NCBI GenBank assembly: GCA_018432315.1
Contig: JAHDLB010000014.1
Span: forward strand, 1 to 46,859
Source: Anaerolineae bacterium
Lineage (GTDB): Bacteria > Chloroflexota > Anaerolineae > Aggregatilineales > Aggregatilineaceae
DNA: 46,859 bases
Reading direction: 5' to 3'
A program made the translations under genes and the position numbers. The notes below the pieces were generated by a model. It was not told the DNA's origin, did not search any database, and worked only from the letters and a program-made list of their open reading frames with translations. This document shows positions 33,025-41,775 of the stretch, piece by piece; the first letter of the stretch is position 1; every line of letters begins with the position of its first letter.

Positions 33025-33875
33025 TGTCCCGCATTCTGATCATGGCAGACAGCACGTGCGACCTGCCCGCCGCCTGGATTCGCCGGTACGATATCCGCAT
33101 CGTGCCCACCTACGTCCAGTTCGACCAGGAGAGTCTCGCGGATGACGGCGTTCAACTGCGGCGAACCGAATTCTACGAGCGCCTCGCGACCTCCAGCACC
33201 CTGCCCACCACAGCCGCGCCGCCGCTCGGCCAGGCAATCGAGGTCATGTCGGCGGCGCTTGAGGATGCCGATCACGTCGTCGCCCTCACCGCCCCGGCAG
33301 ACCTGAGCGCGATCTTCAACATCTTCCATCTGGCCGCCGAGCAGCTCGCCCCGGAACGAGTCACGCTGATCGACAGCCGGATGGTCACCATGGGCATGGG
33401 CTGGCAGGTCGTCCAGGCAGCGGAGCTGGCCGCCGCGGGATATGCCCCGGAGGAGATCGAAGCTGCCGTGCGCGCCATGCAGCCGCGCACCGACGTATGG
33501 GCCGCCCTGGATACGCTCGAATACCTGCGCCGCAGCGGGCGCGTCGGGTGGGCGGCGGCCTTTGTGGGCGAGTTGTTTCACATCAAGCCCATCATCCGCC
33601 TGCACGACGCCGTCGTCAGCTCGGTGGCCCGCGTGCGCACCAGCCAGAGCGCGTTCCGCACCCTGATCGATCTGGCGCACAAGGCCGCCCCACTCGAACG
33701 GCTGGCCGTTTTGCATACCAACAATATCGACCGCGCCCGCGATCTCGTGGACGCGCTTACCGACATCCATCCCCAGGGCGAAGTGCCCATCGTGGACGTC
33801 ACGCCGGTCATCGGCGTGCACGTTGGCCCGCGTGGGCTCGGCCTGGGACTAGTGCGCAAGCAAGTGCAGGAATAA
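33024..33875 (+). CDS. DegV family protein, likely fatty-acid carrier FakB (second copy)
   Basis: This 283-residue protein is a diverged paralogue of the previous gene, with ILIMADSTCDLP at the start (Ser and Thr of the lipid-head site) and YLRRSGRVGW near 167-176. Two FakB proteins with different chain preferences are known in Firmicutes, so the pair may divide saturated and unsaturated fatty acids. ATG 33024 overlaps the previous stop as TGATG. Confidence 0.9.
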   Translation: MSRILIMADSTCDLPAAWIRRYDIRIVPTYVQFDQESLADDGVQLRRTEFYERLATSSTLPTTAAPPLGQAIEVMSAALEDADHVVALTAPADLSAIFNIFHLAAEQLAPERVTLIDSRMVTMGMGWQVVQAAELAAAGYAPEEIEAAVRAMQPRTDVWAALDTLEYLRRSGRVGWAAAFVGELFHIKPIIRLHDAVVSSVARVRTSQSAFRTLIDLAHKAAPLERLAVLHTNNIDRARDLVDALTDIHPQGEVPIVDVTPVIGVHVGPRGLGLGLVRKQVQE

Positions 33876-33880
33876 ACCCT

Positions 33881-36448
33881 ATGCCCTCGGCATTAGAAAC
33901 ACTCGTCAAGATACTGAAACTGGAACAAGACACGCTCTGCAAGAACACCGCCGTCATCGGCGGGCTGGAGTCCTTTGCGGACAACTGGGCCCGCGAAGCG
34001 CGCCAGCAGGCCCGGCGTCCGGAGCATCACCAACTGATCGATGAGCTGGTCGAGCGGATGCGCGAATATCCGCACCTGGAAGAAACCGAGCCGCGCTACG
34101 AGGCCATCAAGTACATGATCGGTCGCATCATGGGACGTATTCCGGCGCCGCCCGATCTGCCGCCCTCGCCCTATGCCGTCGAAGACTCGCCCGATCAGCC
34201 TCCCGGTGACGAGGCCGGAGAACCGGCTGGCGAGGTGGCTCGCGACGGCGAACCGGACGAGGACGAATACTCCCTGGAAGCGCTGATGGAGACGGCAGAG
34301 CCGGCGGTCAAGCCGCTGCCGGCCACCCCGCCGCCGCGCCGGGGGCGCCGTCCGAAGCTGTCGCCGGACGAGATCGAGGCCCAGCTTCAGGCGCTCCGAG
34401 AGCCGGTGACCGTGCTGCACAAAGTCGGCGACAAAATGGCCGAAAAGCTCCAGCGCCTGGGCATCTTCACGGTCGGGGATATGTTGTTCACCTTCCCGCG
34501 CCGCTATGATGACTACACGCAAATGCGTACCCTGAACCACCTGAAACCCGGCGAGACCGTCACGGTGATCGCCACCGTCCGCTCGCAGGAGAAGAAGATC
34601 GCGCGCGGCAATCGCCGGTACCTGCTCATCACCGTCGACGACGGCACCGCGACGATGCAGGTGGTTTTCTTCGGCCAGCTTTGGCTTCAGCGCCAGTTCA
34701 AGCGGGGCAGCCAGGTCGTCCTCAGCGGCACCGTCGAGCTGTTCCGCGGCCAGCCCATGATGACCAACCCCGAATGGGAGATGCTCGAGCGCGACAATCT
34801 GCACACCAGCCGCGTGGTCCCCGTGTACCCGCTCACCAAGGGGCTGGCGGCCCGGACCATGCGCCGCCTCATGCGCCAGGTGCTCGAAGACTTCAAAGAC
34901 AAGGTTCCGGACTACATACCGGAGAGCGTGTTGGACCGCACCGGCCTGGTTGACCTGGGGTGGGCGTTGGAGCAGATCCACTTCCCCGATTCGTTCGACA
35001 CGCTGGCCCACGCGCAAACGCGCCTGAGCTTCGATGAGCTGTTCCTGTTCCAGATGGGCATGCTCGGCAACCGGCGCGAATGGCAGTCTGTGCCCGGCCA
35101 GCCGCTGCACGTCCCCGACGAGTGGCTCGACCAGTTCCTCGCCGCCCTGCCCTACCCGCTGACCGGCGCTCAACAGCGCGCCCTGGGCGATATCCGCGCC
35201 GACCTCGCCCGCGATGTCCCCATGAACCGCCTGCTGCAGGGCGACGTGGGATCGGGCAAGACGGTCGTCGCGGCTACGGCTCTCGCGATGGCCGTCCAGC
35301 AGGGCAAACAGGCCGCGCTGATGGCGCCCACCAGCATCCTGGCCGAGCAGCACTTCCGCAGCGTCGGCGAGCTTCTGCGCAACGCGCCCGGCGGCGAACA
35401 TATCCAGGTCCGCCTCTTGACCGGCAACACGTCCGGCGCCGAGCGCGACGAGGTCTATCGCGGGCTGGCGGAAGGGTGGGTCCACGTCGTCATCGGGACG
35501 CACGCCCTCATTCAGGAGGGGGTCGCCTTCCACGATCTGGCGGTCGCCGTGATCGACGAGCAGCACCGTTTCGGCGTCGAGCAGCGCGGCGCCCTGCGCG
35601 GCAAGGGGACGAATCCCCACATCCTGATCATGACCGCCACGCCCATCCCGCGCACGCTGGCGCTCACCCTGTACGCCGACCTGGACCTGAGCATCATCGA
35701 CGAGATGCCGCCGGGCCGCACGCCCGTCGAGACGCGCGTCTTGACCATCGCCGAGCGCGAGCGCGCCTACAGCTTCATCCGGTCCCAGATCGCCGCGGGC
35801 CGCCAGGCGTTCATCATCTATCCGCTGGTCGAGGCGTCCGAGAAGATCGCCGACCTGGGCGCTGCCGTCGACGATTACGAGCGGCTCAAGAACCAGGTGT
35901 TCCCCAAACAGCGCGTCGGCCTGCTGCACGGGCGCATGACTCCCGCCGAGAAGGACGAGGTCATGTCGGCGTTTGCTGCCGGCGAGATCGACATCCTCGC
36001 CTCGACGTCGGTGGTCGAAGTGGGAATCGACATCCCCAACGCCAGCGTGATGCTCATCGAGAATTCCGAGCGGTTCGGGCTGTCGCAATTGCACCAGTTC
36101 CGCGGGCGCGTGGGCCGCGGGCCGCACAAATCGTATTGCCTGCTGGTCGCCGGGACCACCACCAACGAAACCAATGAGCGGCTCATGGCGATGGAAGAAA
36201 CCACCGACGGCTTCAAGCTGGCCGAGATCGACTGGAAACTGCGCGGGCCGGGCGATCTGTTGGGCGTCCGCCAGAGCGGGCTGGCGCAGTTCAGCCTGGC
36301 CGAGCTGATGAATCCCCGGCTCGTCGAGCTGGCCCAGCGCGAAGCCCGCACCGTCTACGCCGAAGACCCGACGCTCTCACAAACCGAACACGCCCTGCTC
36401 GCGCAACGCATCCAGGCGCTGCTCGACCGGCGCGCGGATGTCAGCTAA
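33881..36448 (+). CDS. recG: ATP-dependent DNA helicase RecG
   Basis: This 855-residue protein has the RecG plan: an N-terminal extension of ~165 residues, a wedge OB-fold (about 180-330), Walker A GDVGSGKT (about 451-458), DEQHRFG (about 558-564) and a C-terminal helicase domain with QFRGRVGRG. RecG remodels stalled replication forks. It is longer than E. coli RecG because of the N-terminal acidic/Pro-rich stretch, which is common in Chloroflexi-type proteins. ATG 33881 has CAGGA upstream, five bases after the degV stop; in-frame codons upstream to 33497 overlap degV and are not real. Confidence 0.95.
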   Translation: MPSALETLVKILKLEQDTLCKNTAVIGGLESFADNWAREARQQARRPEHHQLIDELVERMREYPHLEETEPRYEAIKYMIGRIMGRIPAPPDLPPSPYAVEDSPDQPPGDEAGEPAGEVARDGEPDEDEYSLEALMETAEPAVKPLPATPPPRRGRRPKLSPDEIEAQLQALREPVTVLHKVGDKMAEKLQRLGIFTVGDMLFTFPRRYDDYTQMRTLNHLKPGETVTVIATVRSQEKKIARGNRRYLLITVDDGTATMQVVFFGQLWLQRQFKRGSQVVLSGTVELFRGQPMMTNPEWEMLERDNLHTSRVVPVYPLTKGLAARTMRRLMRQVLEDFKDKVPDYIPESVLDRTGLVDLGWALEQIHFPDSFDTLAHAQTRLSFDELFLFQMGMLGNRREWQSVPGQPLHVPDEWLDQFLAALPYPLTGAQQRALGDIRADLARDVPMNRLLQGDVGSGKTVVAATALAMAVQQGKQAALMAPTSILAEQHFRSVGELLRNAPGGEHIQVRLLTGNTSGAERDEVYRGLAEGWVHVVIGTHALIQEGVAFHDLAVAVIDEQHRFGVEQRGALRGKGTNPHILIMTATPIPRTLALTLYADLDLSIIDEMPPGRTPVETRVLTIAERERAYSFIRSQIAAGRQAFIIYPLVEASEKIADLGAAVDDYERLKNQVFPKQRVGLLHGRMTPAEKDEVMSAFAAGEIDILASTSVVEVGIDIPNASVMLIENSERFGLSQLHQFRGRVGRGPHKSYCLLVAGTTTNETNERLMAMEETTDGFKLAEIDWKLRGPGDLLGVRQSGLAQFSLAELMNPRLVELAQREARTVYAEDPTLSQTEHALLAQRIQALLDRRADVS

Positions 36449-36471
36449 CCAACCCACCAAGGGGGTACTCA

Positions 36472-37011
36472 GTGGCTCCAATCTCATCGTGTGCAATCTA
36501 TCCCGGATCGTTCAACCCCGTCCACTACGGGCACCTGGACATCGCCCGGCGCGCGCTGCGCATGTTCGACCGCGTGGTCGTCGCCATCTACGTCCATCCC
36601 GGCAAGCCGGACCTGTTCACCGCCGAGGAGCGGCTGGATCTGGTGCGCGAGGCGCTCAAAGACGAGCCGCGCGTGCGGGTTGCGTCATATAACATATTGA
36701 CTGTAGACTATGCACGTGAGATAGGCGCACACGCCATCGTGCGTGGTCTGCGCGTGTTCTCGGATTTCGAGCTCGAGTTCCGGATGGCCCTGGCGAACCG
36801 GCGGCTCGCACCCGAAATCGAGATCGTCAATTTCATTGCTGCCGAGGAGCATCTGCACATCAGCTCCAGCACGATTCGAGAGATCGCTTCACTGGGTGGG
36901 GACGTGGCAAGTATGACGCCACCTCATGTGGTTGACGCGCTCAAGCGGCGGTTCGCCGAGCTAAGAGCCGGAGGGTCGCAGTCCTCGTTCATGGTGAGCC
37001 TGGAAGATTAG
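36472..37011 (+). CDS. coaD: Pantetheine-phosphate adenylyltransferase
   Basis: This 179-residue nucleotidyltransferase makes dephospho-CoA from phosphopantetheine and ATP. The nucleotide motif PGSFNPVHYGHLD with HYGH at 18-21 is present, as are VRGLRVFSDFELEFRMA and the late ISSSTIRE motif. The start is GTG 36472 after GGGGG, 23 bases after recG. The recG-coaD order is common in Gram-positive bacteria and Chloroflexi. Confidence 0.95.
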   Translation: MAPISSCAIYPGSFNPVHYGHLDIARRALRMFDRVVVAIYVHPGKPDLFTAEERLDLVREALKDEPRVRVASYNILTVDYAREIGAHAIVRGLRVFSDFELEFRMALANRRLAPEIEIVNFIAAEEHLHISSSTIREIASLGGDVASMTPPHVVDALKRRFAELRAGGSQSSFMVSLED

Positions 37012-37038
37012 CGCGTCGGTGAAATGGGAGGGAATTGA

Positions 37039-37617
37039 ATGGACATCCAGCATCTGGTCGACCGGCTCGAGGACCTGATAGACGAGGGTCGTCATGTCCC
37101 GTTCAGCAAATTCACGCTTATCGACGAGGAGCGCGCCCTGGAGATTATCGACCAGATGCGCATCTCGGTCCCCGAACAGATCGAGAAGGCATCCCGGCTG
37201 ATCAACCAGCGCGACCGGCTGCTGGCCCAGGCCAACGAGGAAGCCACGCGCATCGTCGAGCTGGCGCGCGAGCGCAGCGAGGAATTGATCAAGCGCGACG
37301 CCGTCCTGCAAACCGCCAAGAGCCGGGCCGCCAACATCATCGAGCAAGCCCAGGCCGAGGCCGAGGTGATCCGCAGCGACGCCGACGCCTACGTGATGCA
37401 GGTCCTCAAAGAGCTCGAAGGCCAGCTCATCCGCAACCTGACCGTCGCCCGCAACGGCATCGCCACCATTCTCGAAGAGCGCGAATCGAGCCGCGCGCAG
37501 CGCCAGGCAGCCTACGAGCAGGCGGCGTCCGAGATCGATGCGGCCTCTGAGGAACTGGTCGAAGCCTCCGTCGAATCGGAGCCAACGGCACCGCCCGCCG
37601 ACGACGAGCAGGCGTGA
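37039..37617 (+). CDS. Coiled-coil protein, possibly division-related
   Basis: This 192-residue protein is mostly alpha-helical. A long charged helix runs from about 40 to 165, with heptad-like spacing and many Ala, Glu and Arg (QANEEATRIVELARERSEEL). It ends in an acidic, Pro-containing tail. It has no membrane segment or Cys. The pattern resembles ATP synthase b or DivIVA/YlqF-type coiled coils, but I do not recognise a family with confidence. It follows coaD by 27 bases, with GGGAGG before ATG. Confidence 0.7.
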   Translation: MDIQHLVDRLEDLIDEGRHVPFSKFTLIDEERALEIIDQMRISVPEQIEKASRLINQRDRLLAQANEEATRIVELARERSEELIKRDAVLQTAKSRAANIIEQAQAEAEVIRSDADAYVMQVLKELEGQLIRNLTVARNGIATILEERESSRAQRQAAYEQAASEIDAASEELVEASVESEPTAPPADDEQA

Positions 37618-37642
37618 TCCGGTTACCGGCGCCTTCACACTC

Positions 37643-37672
37643 TTGACAGCGGCTGATGGGCTGCTTTATAAT
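37643..37672 (+). promoter_or_regulatory. rpmF promoter, full consensus
   Basis: A perfect TTGACA (37643-37648) and a perfect TATAAT (37667-37672) are separated by 18 bases. The start would be near 37680, 48 bases before rpmF. Confidence 0.85.
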
Positions 37673-37727
37673 CCTGCCCGTTGTCCGGCGCATCGCCGCG
37701 GCAAGTACTGATGAAGGAGAAAGCTTT

Positions 37728-37919
37728 ATGGGTCCGCTGCCTAAGCGAAAAGTCTCAAAAACGCGTCGGAACAAGCGACGTTCACACGATCACCTGACTC
37801 CGCGGCATCTGGTGCTGTGCGACGAGTGCGGTGAGTACAAGCCCGCTCACGAGGTTTGTCCGCACTGCGGGTCGTACAACGGGCGCGAAGTGATCGCAGT
37901 GGAAGAAGCTGAAGACTGA
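37728..37919 (+). CDS. rpmF: 50S ribosomal protein L32
   Basis: This 63-residue protein starts MGPLPKRKVSKTRRNKRRSH and has the L32 zinc ribbon CDECGEYKPAHEVCPHCG (four Cys). ATG 37728 is preceded by GAAGGAG; an in-frame extension to 37656 would start inside the promoter. The neighbour fabD is the usual partner of rpmF. Confidence 0.95.
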   Translation: MGPLPKRKVSKTRRNKRRSHDHLTPRHLVLCDECGEYKPAHEVCPHCGSYNGREVIAVEEAED

Positions 37920-37941
37920 CAGCTTTATTGCGGTATCATCG

Positions 37942-37971
37942 GAGCCGTGCAGCGTGCACGGCTCTTTGTTT
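37942..37971 (+). terminator. rpmF terminator
   Basis: GAGCCGTGCA, a GCG loop and TGCACGGCTC form a perfect ten-pair hairpin, followed by TTTGTTTT. Confidence 0.92.
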
Positions 37972-37995
37972 TCCCGGCCCTTCATCCGCTACAAT
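37966..37995 (+). promoter_or_regulatory. fabD promoter (candidate)
   Basis: TTGTTT (37966-37971), an 18-base spacer and TACAAT (37990-37995) lie 37 bases before fabD. The -35 overlaps the T-run of the rpmF terminator. Confidence 0.4.
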
Positions 37996-38032
37996 TGCCG
38001 CGTTTGTCTTCTCCGCGTGAAAGGACACCAGC

Positions 38033-38989
38033 ATGATCGATTGGACACGGACCGCGCTCATCTTCCCCGGCCAGGGATCGCAACATGTCGGCATGGGCGC
38101 CGACCTGGCCGAGCGGTACCCCGAAGCCGCCGCGACGTTTGCCGAGGCTGACTCCGTGCTCGGGTTCCCGCTCAGCCGCCTGTGCTTCGATGGCCCGGAA
38201 GCCGACCTCAACGACACAGTGAACACCCAGCCGGCCCTGTTCGTGATGGGTATCGCCATCCTGCGCGTGCTCAATGCGCACCTGGGCGCCGTCTCACCGC
38301 GTTTCGTGGCGGGGCACAGCCTGGGCGAATTCACCGCGCTGGCCGCGGCAGAGGCGCTCACCTTCGCCGACGGTGTGCGGCTCGTCCGCGAGCGTGGGCG
38401 CCTGATGCAGCAGGCCGGCGAACACACGCCCGGCGCGATGGCCGCCGTGCTCGGGCTGGATGCGGCTACCGTGCGCGACATATGCGCCGCCGCCAGCCAG
38501 CAGACGGGCCAGCCGCTCGTCCTGGCAAATGACAACTGCGACGGCCAGCTCGTGATTTCGGGCGACAAAGCCGCCCTCGAGGCCGCCCTCCCCCTGGCGA
38601 CCGGGCGCGGCGCGAAGCGCGTCGTACCGCTGGCCGTCAGCGTGGCCTCCCACTCGCCGCTGATGGAGAGCATCACCCCGGCGTTCCGCGAAACGCTCGC
38701 CGCGACCCCATTCGACGCGCCCGCGATCCCGGTGGTGGGCAACGTCGGGGCCGCGCCGCTCACGTCGGTCGACGCCATCCGCGAGGAACTGGGCGCGCAG
38801 CTCACCTCGACCGTACGCTGGACGGAATCGGTCCAGTACATGCGCGGCCAGGGCATCGAGACGTTCATCGAGGCCGGCCCCAAAGACGTGCTGACCGGCC
38901 TGGTCAAGCGGATCGACCGCGCCGCCGAACGAGTCACACTCAACAGCGCGGACAGTGTGGCCGCTTTCCTCGCCGCGCAGATATCATGA
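38033..38989 (+). CDS. fabD: Malonyl-CoA:ACP transacylase
   Basis: This 318-residue protein has the FabD catalytic motif GHSLGEF with Ser96, Arg121 in VRERGRLMQ and His207 in VASHSPLM. FPGQGSQ (11-17) forms the oxyanion loop. It loads malonate onto acyl carrier protein for fatty acid synthesis. No other fab gene is adjacent. AAGGACACC precedes ATG 38033. Confidence 0.96.
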   Translation: MIDWTRTALIFPGQGSQHVGMGADLAERYPEAAATFAEADSVLGFPLSRLCFDGPEADLNDTVNTQPALFVMGIAILRVLNAHLGAVSPRFVAGHSLGEFTALAAAEALTFADGVRLVRERGRLMQQAGEHTPGAMAAVLGLDAATVRDICAAASQQTGQPLVLANDNCDGQLVISGDKAALEAALPLATGRGAKRVVPLAVSVASHSPLMESITPAFRETLAATPFDAPAIPVVGNVGAAPLTSVDAIREELGAQLTSTVRWTESVQYMRGQGIETFIEAGPKDVLTGLVKRIDRAAERVTLNSADSVAAFLAAQIS

Positions 38990-39040
38990 TCCTGTAAAAA
39001 ACGAATAAAACTTCGTGCAAGGTGCACAAAACAAACCGGG

Positions 39041-39084
39041 CTGCCCGGACAACTCGAACGAAAACCGGTTCCGGGCAGTTTTTT
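39041..39084 (+). terminator. fabD terminator
   Basis: CTGCCCGGA (39041-39049) and TCCGGGCAG (39070-39078) form a perfect nine-pair stem with a 20-base loop, followed by TTTTTT. Confidence 0.85.
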
Positions 39085-39112
39085 CCTTGTTCAAATCATA
39101 CAAAAATCCGCT

Positions 39113-39140
39113 TTGCCCTCGCTGAGACTGCCACTATAAT
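39113..39140 (+). promoter_or_regulatory. glnA promoter
   Basis: TTGCCC (39113-39118), a 16-base spacer and a perfect TATAAT (39135-39140) lie about 63 bases before glnA. No riboswitch-like fold is obvious in the leader. Confidence 0.65.
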
Positions 39141-39202
39141 TCCGAATGTAGCCATGTGGCAACACGGTCAGTCATAGCACACTAAAGGGAGAAATAAACG
39201 GT

Positions 39203-40537
39203 ATGGACGACAAATCCCGCGAAATCCTCGAAACCACCAAGGCCGAAGGCGTCCAGTTCATCGACCTCCAGTTCACCGACATCTTCGGGACGACCAAGAG
39301 CGTCACCATCCCTGGCAGCGGCCTCGAAGAGGCGCTGGAGCGTGGCGTATGGTTCGACGGATCTTCCATCCAGGGTTTCGCGCGTATTCAGGAATCCGAC
39401 ATGTTCCTGCGGCCCGACCCGGTCACCTACCGGATTCTGCCCTGGACGCGCAACGGTTCCCTGCGCGCGCGCATCATCTGCGACGTACACGGGCCGGACG
39501 GCAGCCCCTACGAAGGTGATCCGCGGTATGCTCTGAAACGCGCCGTCGCCCACGCCGAAAAACTGGACTTCATGTACAACACCGGGCCCGAGCTGGAATT
39601 CTTCCTGTTCCGCAACGAGGGCAGCACGGCAGTCCCGCACGACGTCGGCGGTTACTTCGACTTCTCGCCCGGCGACGAAGCGCAGCGCGTCCGCAGCGAG
39701 ATCGGCAGCAACCTGCTCGACCTGCGCATTCACGTCGAGATGAGCCATCACGAAGTCGCCATCGGCCAGCACGAGATCGACTTCCGGTACTCCGACGCGC
39801 TGCACACCGCCGACAATGCGGTCACGTTCAAATACACGGTGAAGGGCGTCGCCGCGAAGCACGGGCTGTTCGCCACCTTCATGCCAAAACCGATCTTCGG
39901 CCAGAACGGCAGCGGGATGCACGTCCACCAGAGCCTGGTCGACGTCAAGACCGGCGATAGTGCCATGTACGATCCCAAGGGCGAATTCGCGCTCTCGAAG
40001 GTCGCGCGCCAGTTCGTCGCCGGGCAGCTCGCCCATGCGCGCGCGCTGGCCGCCGTCGTGGCGCCCACGGTCAACAGCTACAAGCGCCTGACCCCCGGCT
40101 ACGAAGCCCCCGTGTACGTGTGCTGGGCGCAGCGCAACCGCTCGGCCCTGATCCGTGTGCCGCGTTACTCGCCGGGCCGCGAGAACAGCACCCGCGTCGA
40201 GCTTCGCTTCCCGGATCCGAGCTGCTGCCCGTACCTCGCCTTTGCGGTCATGCTCGAAGCCGGCCTCGACGGCATCGAAAAGGGCATGGAGCCCCCGGCG
40301 CCGGTCAGCGACGACGTGTTCCACTGGACCACCGAGGAACGTGAAGCGCACGGCGTGGACGTGCTGCCGGGCACGCTGGAAGAGGCCCTCAACGAGCTGG
40401 CCGGTGACGAGGTGCTGCGCCGTGCGCTGGGCGATCACATCTACACCGCCTACGATCGCGCCAAGCGGTCGGAATGGGACGATTACCGCATTCACGTCAG
40501 CGAGTGGGAGATCGATCGGTACCTGCACACGCTCTAA
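39203..40537 (+). CDS. glnA: Glutamine synthetase, type I
   Basis: This 444-residue protein matches GSI (short, alpha-type). WFDGSSIQGF (about 49-58) is the conserved beta-grasp end, EFFLFRNEG and MSHHEVAIGQHEIDFRYSDALHTADN contain metal-binding Glu and His, GSGMHVHQSL follows, and RNRSALIRVPRYSPG and EVRFPDPSCCPY-like sequence (ELRFPDPSCCPY) complete the active site. The adenylylation Tyr region of beta-type enzymes is not present, so control is more likely by feedback or GlnR-like proteins. It makes glutamine from glutamate, ammonia and ATP. AAGGGAG precedes ATG. Confidence 0.96.
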   Translation: MDDKSREILETTKAEGVQFIDLQFTDIFGTTKSVTIPGSGLEEALERGVWFDGSSIQGFARIQESDMFLRPDPVTYRILPWTRNGSLRARIICDVHGPDGSPYEGDPRYALKRAVAHAEKLDFMYNTGPELEFFLFRNEGSTAVPHDVGGYFDFSPGDEAQRVRSEIGSNLLDLRIHVEMSHHEVAIGQHEIDFRYSDALHTADNAVTFKYTVKGVAAKHGLFATFMPKPIFGQNGSGMHVHQSLVDVKTGDSAMYDPKGEFALSKVARQFVAGQLAHARALAAVVAPTVNSYKRLTPGYEAPVYVCWAQRNRSALIRVPRYSPGRENSTRVELRFPDPSCCPYLAFAVMLEAGLDGIEKGMEPPAPVSDDVFHWTTEEREAHGVDVLPGTLEEALNELAGDEVLRRALGDHIYTAYDRAKRSEWDDYRIHVSEWEIDRYLHTL

Positions 40538-40568
40538 ACCGGCATCATCCTCACAGCACGAACTAGGG

Positions 40569-40598
40569 CGGGGCGGTCTCCGGCGAGGCTGCCCCGCG
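40569..40598 (+). terminator. glnA terminator (candidate)
   Basis: GCGGGGC and GCCCCGC are the base of a 13-pair stem with a four-base loop. The following GATTCTGTCT is only modestly T-rich. Confidence 0.55.
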
Positions 40599-40618
40599 AT
40601 TCTGTCTGTGGTATGATC
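40590..40618 (+). promoter_or_regulatory. moaB promoter (candidate)
   Basis: CTGCCC (40590-40595), a 17-base spacer and TATGAT (40613-40618) lie 40 bases before the gene. The -35 is weak and lies in the glnA terminator stem. Confidence 0.35.
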
Positions 40619-40657
40619 GAGTCTCCGGACTGCGAACCGACAGAAGCGAGGCTTAAC

Positions 40658-41173
40658 ATGACGACCGGCAGCAGCGCCCAACATCGAGCCACCGCCGCCC
40701 AACAGGGGCCCGTGCCCATTGCGCTGGTCACGGTCAGCGATTCGCGCACGCCCGAAACCGACGAGAATGCGGCCTACCTGCGCGAGGAGATCCGGCGCGC
40801 CGGGCACGACGTCGTCGCCTACCGGCTAATCAAGGACGAGCCCGCCCAGGTCGACGCCGTCCTGGACGAGCTGGCCGCCGGCGCGGCGCGCATCATCCTG
40901 TTCAACGGCGGCACGGGCATCTCCCCGCGCGACCGTACATTTGACGTGCTGAATCGCAAGCTCGAAAAGACGCTGCCCGGTTTCGGCGAATTGTTCCGCA
41001 TGCTCAGCTTCGAGCAGGTCGGGGCAGCGGCGATGCTGTCCCGCGCCGTGGCCGGGGTGTATCGCAACACGCTGGTCATCTCCACGCCGGGATCGCCTGC
41101 CGCGGTCCGGCTGGCCTGGGAGCGCCTGATCGCCCCGGAGCTTGAACACCTCGCCTGGGAGCTGGTCCGTTAG
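40658..41173 (+). CDS. moaB: Molybdenum cofactor biosynthesis protein MoaB/Mog family
   Basis: This 171-residue protein has the MoaB/Mog fold: [15 protein letters not shown] near the start, [15 protein letters not shown] in the middle (the molybdopterin-binding TGGT-like loop) and [14 protein letters not shown] at the end. MoaB/Mog proteins adenylate molybdopterin before metal insertion. No other moa or moe gene is in the window. ATG 40658 follows GAGG; a frame extends upstream to 40613 but begins inside the -10 box. Confidence 0.88.
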   Translation: MTTGSSAQHRATAAQQGPVPIALVTVSDSRTPETDENAAYLREEIRRAGHDVVAYRLIKDEPAQVDAVLDELAAGAARIILFNGGTGISPRDRTFDVLNRKLEKTLPGFGELFRMLSFEQVGAAAMLSRAVAGVYRNTLVISTPGSPAAVRLAWERLIAPELEHLAWELVR

Positions 41174-41208
41174 GCGAAAACCGGGCCCTAAAACGCTCGA
41201 AAAAGGCA

Positions 41209-41236
41209 TTGACGCATACCCGTCTGCTGGTATAAT
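41209..41236 (+). promoter_or_regulatory. tRNA promoter
   Basis: TTGACG (41209-41214), a 16-base spacer and a perfect TATAAT (41231-41236) precede the tRNA by 11 bases. Confidence 0.8.
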
Positions 41237-41247
41237 ACAGGCTGTCG

Positions 41248-41322
41248 GGCGACGTAGCTCAGCGGTAGAGCAGGGGACTCATAAGCCCTTGGTCGTGTGT
41301 TCAAATCACACCGTCGCCACCA
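41248..41322 (+). tRNA. tRNA with CAU anticodon (elongator Met, possibly Ile2)
   Basis: The 75 bases fold as a tRNA: acceptor GGCGACG/CGTCGCC, D stem GCTC/GAGC, T stem GTGTG/CACAC with TTCAAAT, discriminator A and an encoded CCA end. The anticodon loop is CTCATAA. A paired G1-C72 excludes initiator tRNA. The acceptor stem resembles E. coli elongator tRNA-Met more than tRNA-Ile2, but lysidine-modified Ile2 cannot be excluded. One A-G mismatch closes the anticodon stem. Confidence 0.95.
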
Positions 41323-41326
41323 CCAA

Positions 41327-41350
41327 CCTCCGCCTCTGCGGGGGTTTTTT
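41327..41350 (+). terminator. tRNA terminator
   Basis: CCTCCGC and GCGGGGG pair over seven bases around CTCT, followed by TTTTTT. Confidence 0.88.
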
Positions 41351-41434
41351 GTTGCCCCGGTTTCCCCAAATCCCAACGTCGCGTACACTTACGATCAAAC
41401 CGCATCGGTAGACCAGAATCGGGGAGAAAGCGCG

Positions 41435-41770
41435 ATGACCAGGCGGCCCAACCCTTTTGACCAGGCTCAGCTCGAACAGGCGTTGCTCGATCTGGGGTGT
41501 CCGGAATCGTTCGTGTCGACGGCGGTCAGCAACTATCGCCTGTTCGTCCCGCTGGTGCTGGCCGAGCTGGGCGAAGACCGGATCTACGAGCTCATCGACG
41601 GCGCGCGCTACGACCTCGGGCTGGGCGAGCAGGAGTCGGCGTGGCGGTCCAGCGTCAAGTACATCGTCGCGTGGGCCCGCGCCACCATCGCGGATTACAA
41701 GGTGCGCCGCGGGAACGCGATGGTGCTCGCTCCGCCGGTCGAAGACACCCAGCAGCCGCGCCTGTTGTGA
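41435..41770 (+). CDS. Small protein of unknown function
   Basis: This 111-residue soluble protein is not one I recognise. It is rich in hydrophobic and charged residues and predicted mostly helical (FDQAQLEQALLDLGC, FVPLVLAELGEDRIYELIDGARYDLGLG). It has no signal peptide or metal motif. ATG 41435 follows GGGGAG. Codon use agrees with its neighbours, which supports it as a gene. It lies between the tRNA and adk and may be transcribed alone. Confidence 0.75.
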   Translation: MTRRPNPFDQAQLEQALLDLGCPESFVSTAVSNYRLFVPLVLAELGEDRIYELIDGARYDLGLGEQESAWRSSVKYIVAWARATIADYKVRRGNAMVLAPPVEDTQQPRLL

Positions 41771-41775
41771 TCGCC

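Noticed and set aside
33497-33880. N-terminal extension of RecG into degV
   Set aside because: It overlaps most of the second degV in another frame and has no RecG similarity.
33893-36127. Long open frame (744 codons) on the minus strand opposite recG
   Set aside because: Antisense shadow; the plus strand carries all RecG motifs.
39001-39202. Riboswitch or glutamine-sensing RNA before glnA
   Set aside because: The structured part is the fabD terminator, and the short leader after the promoter shows no convincing fold.
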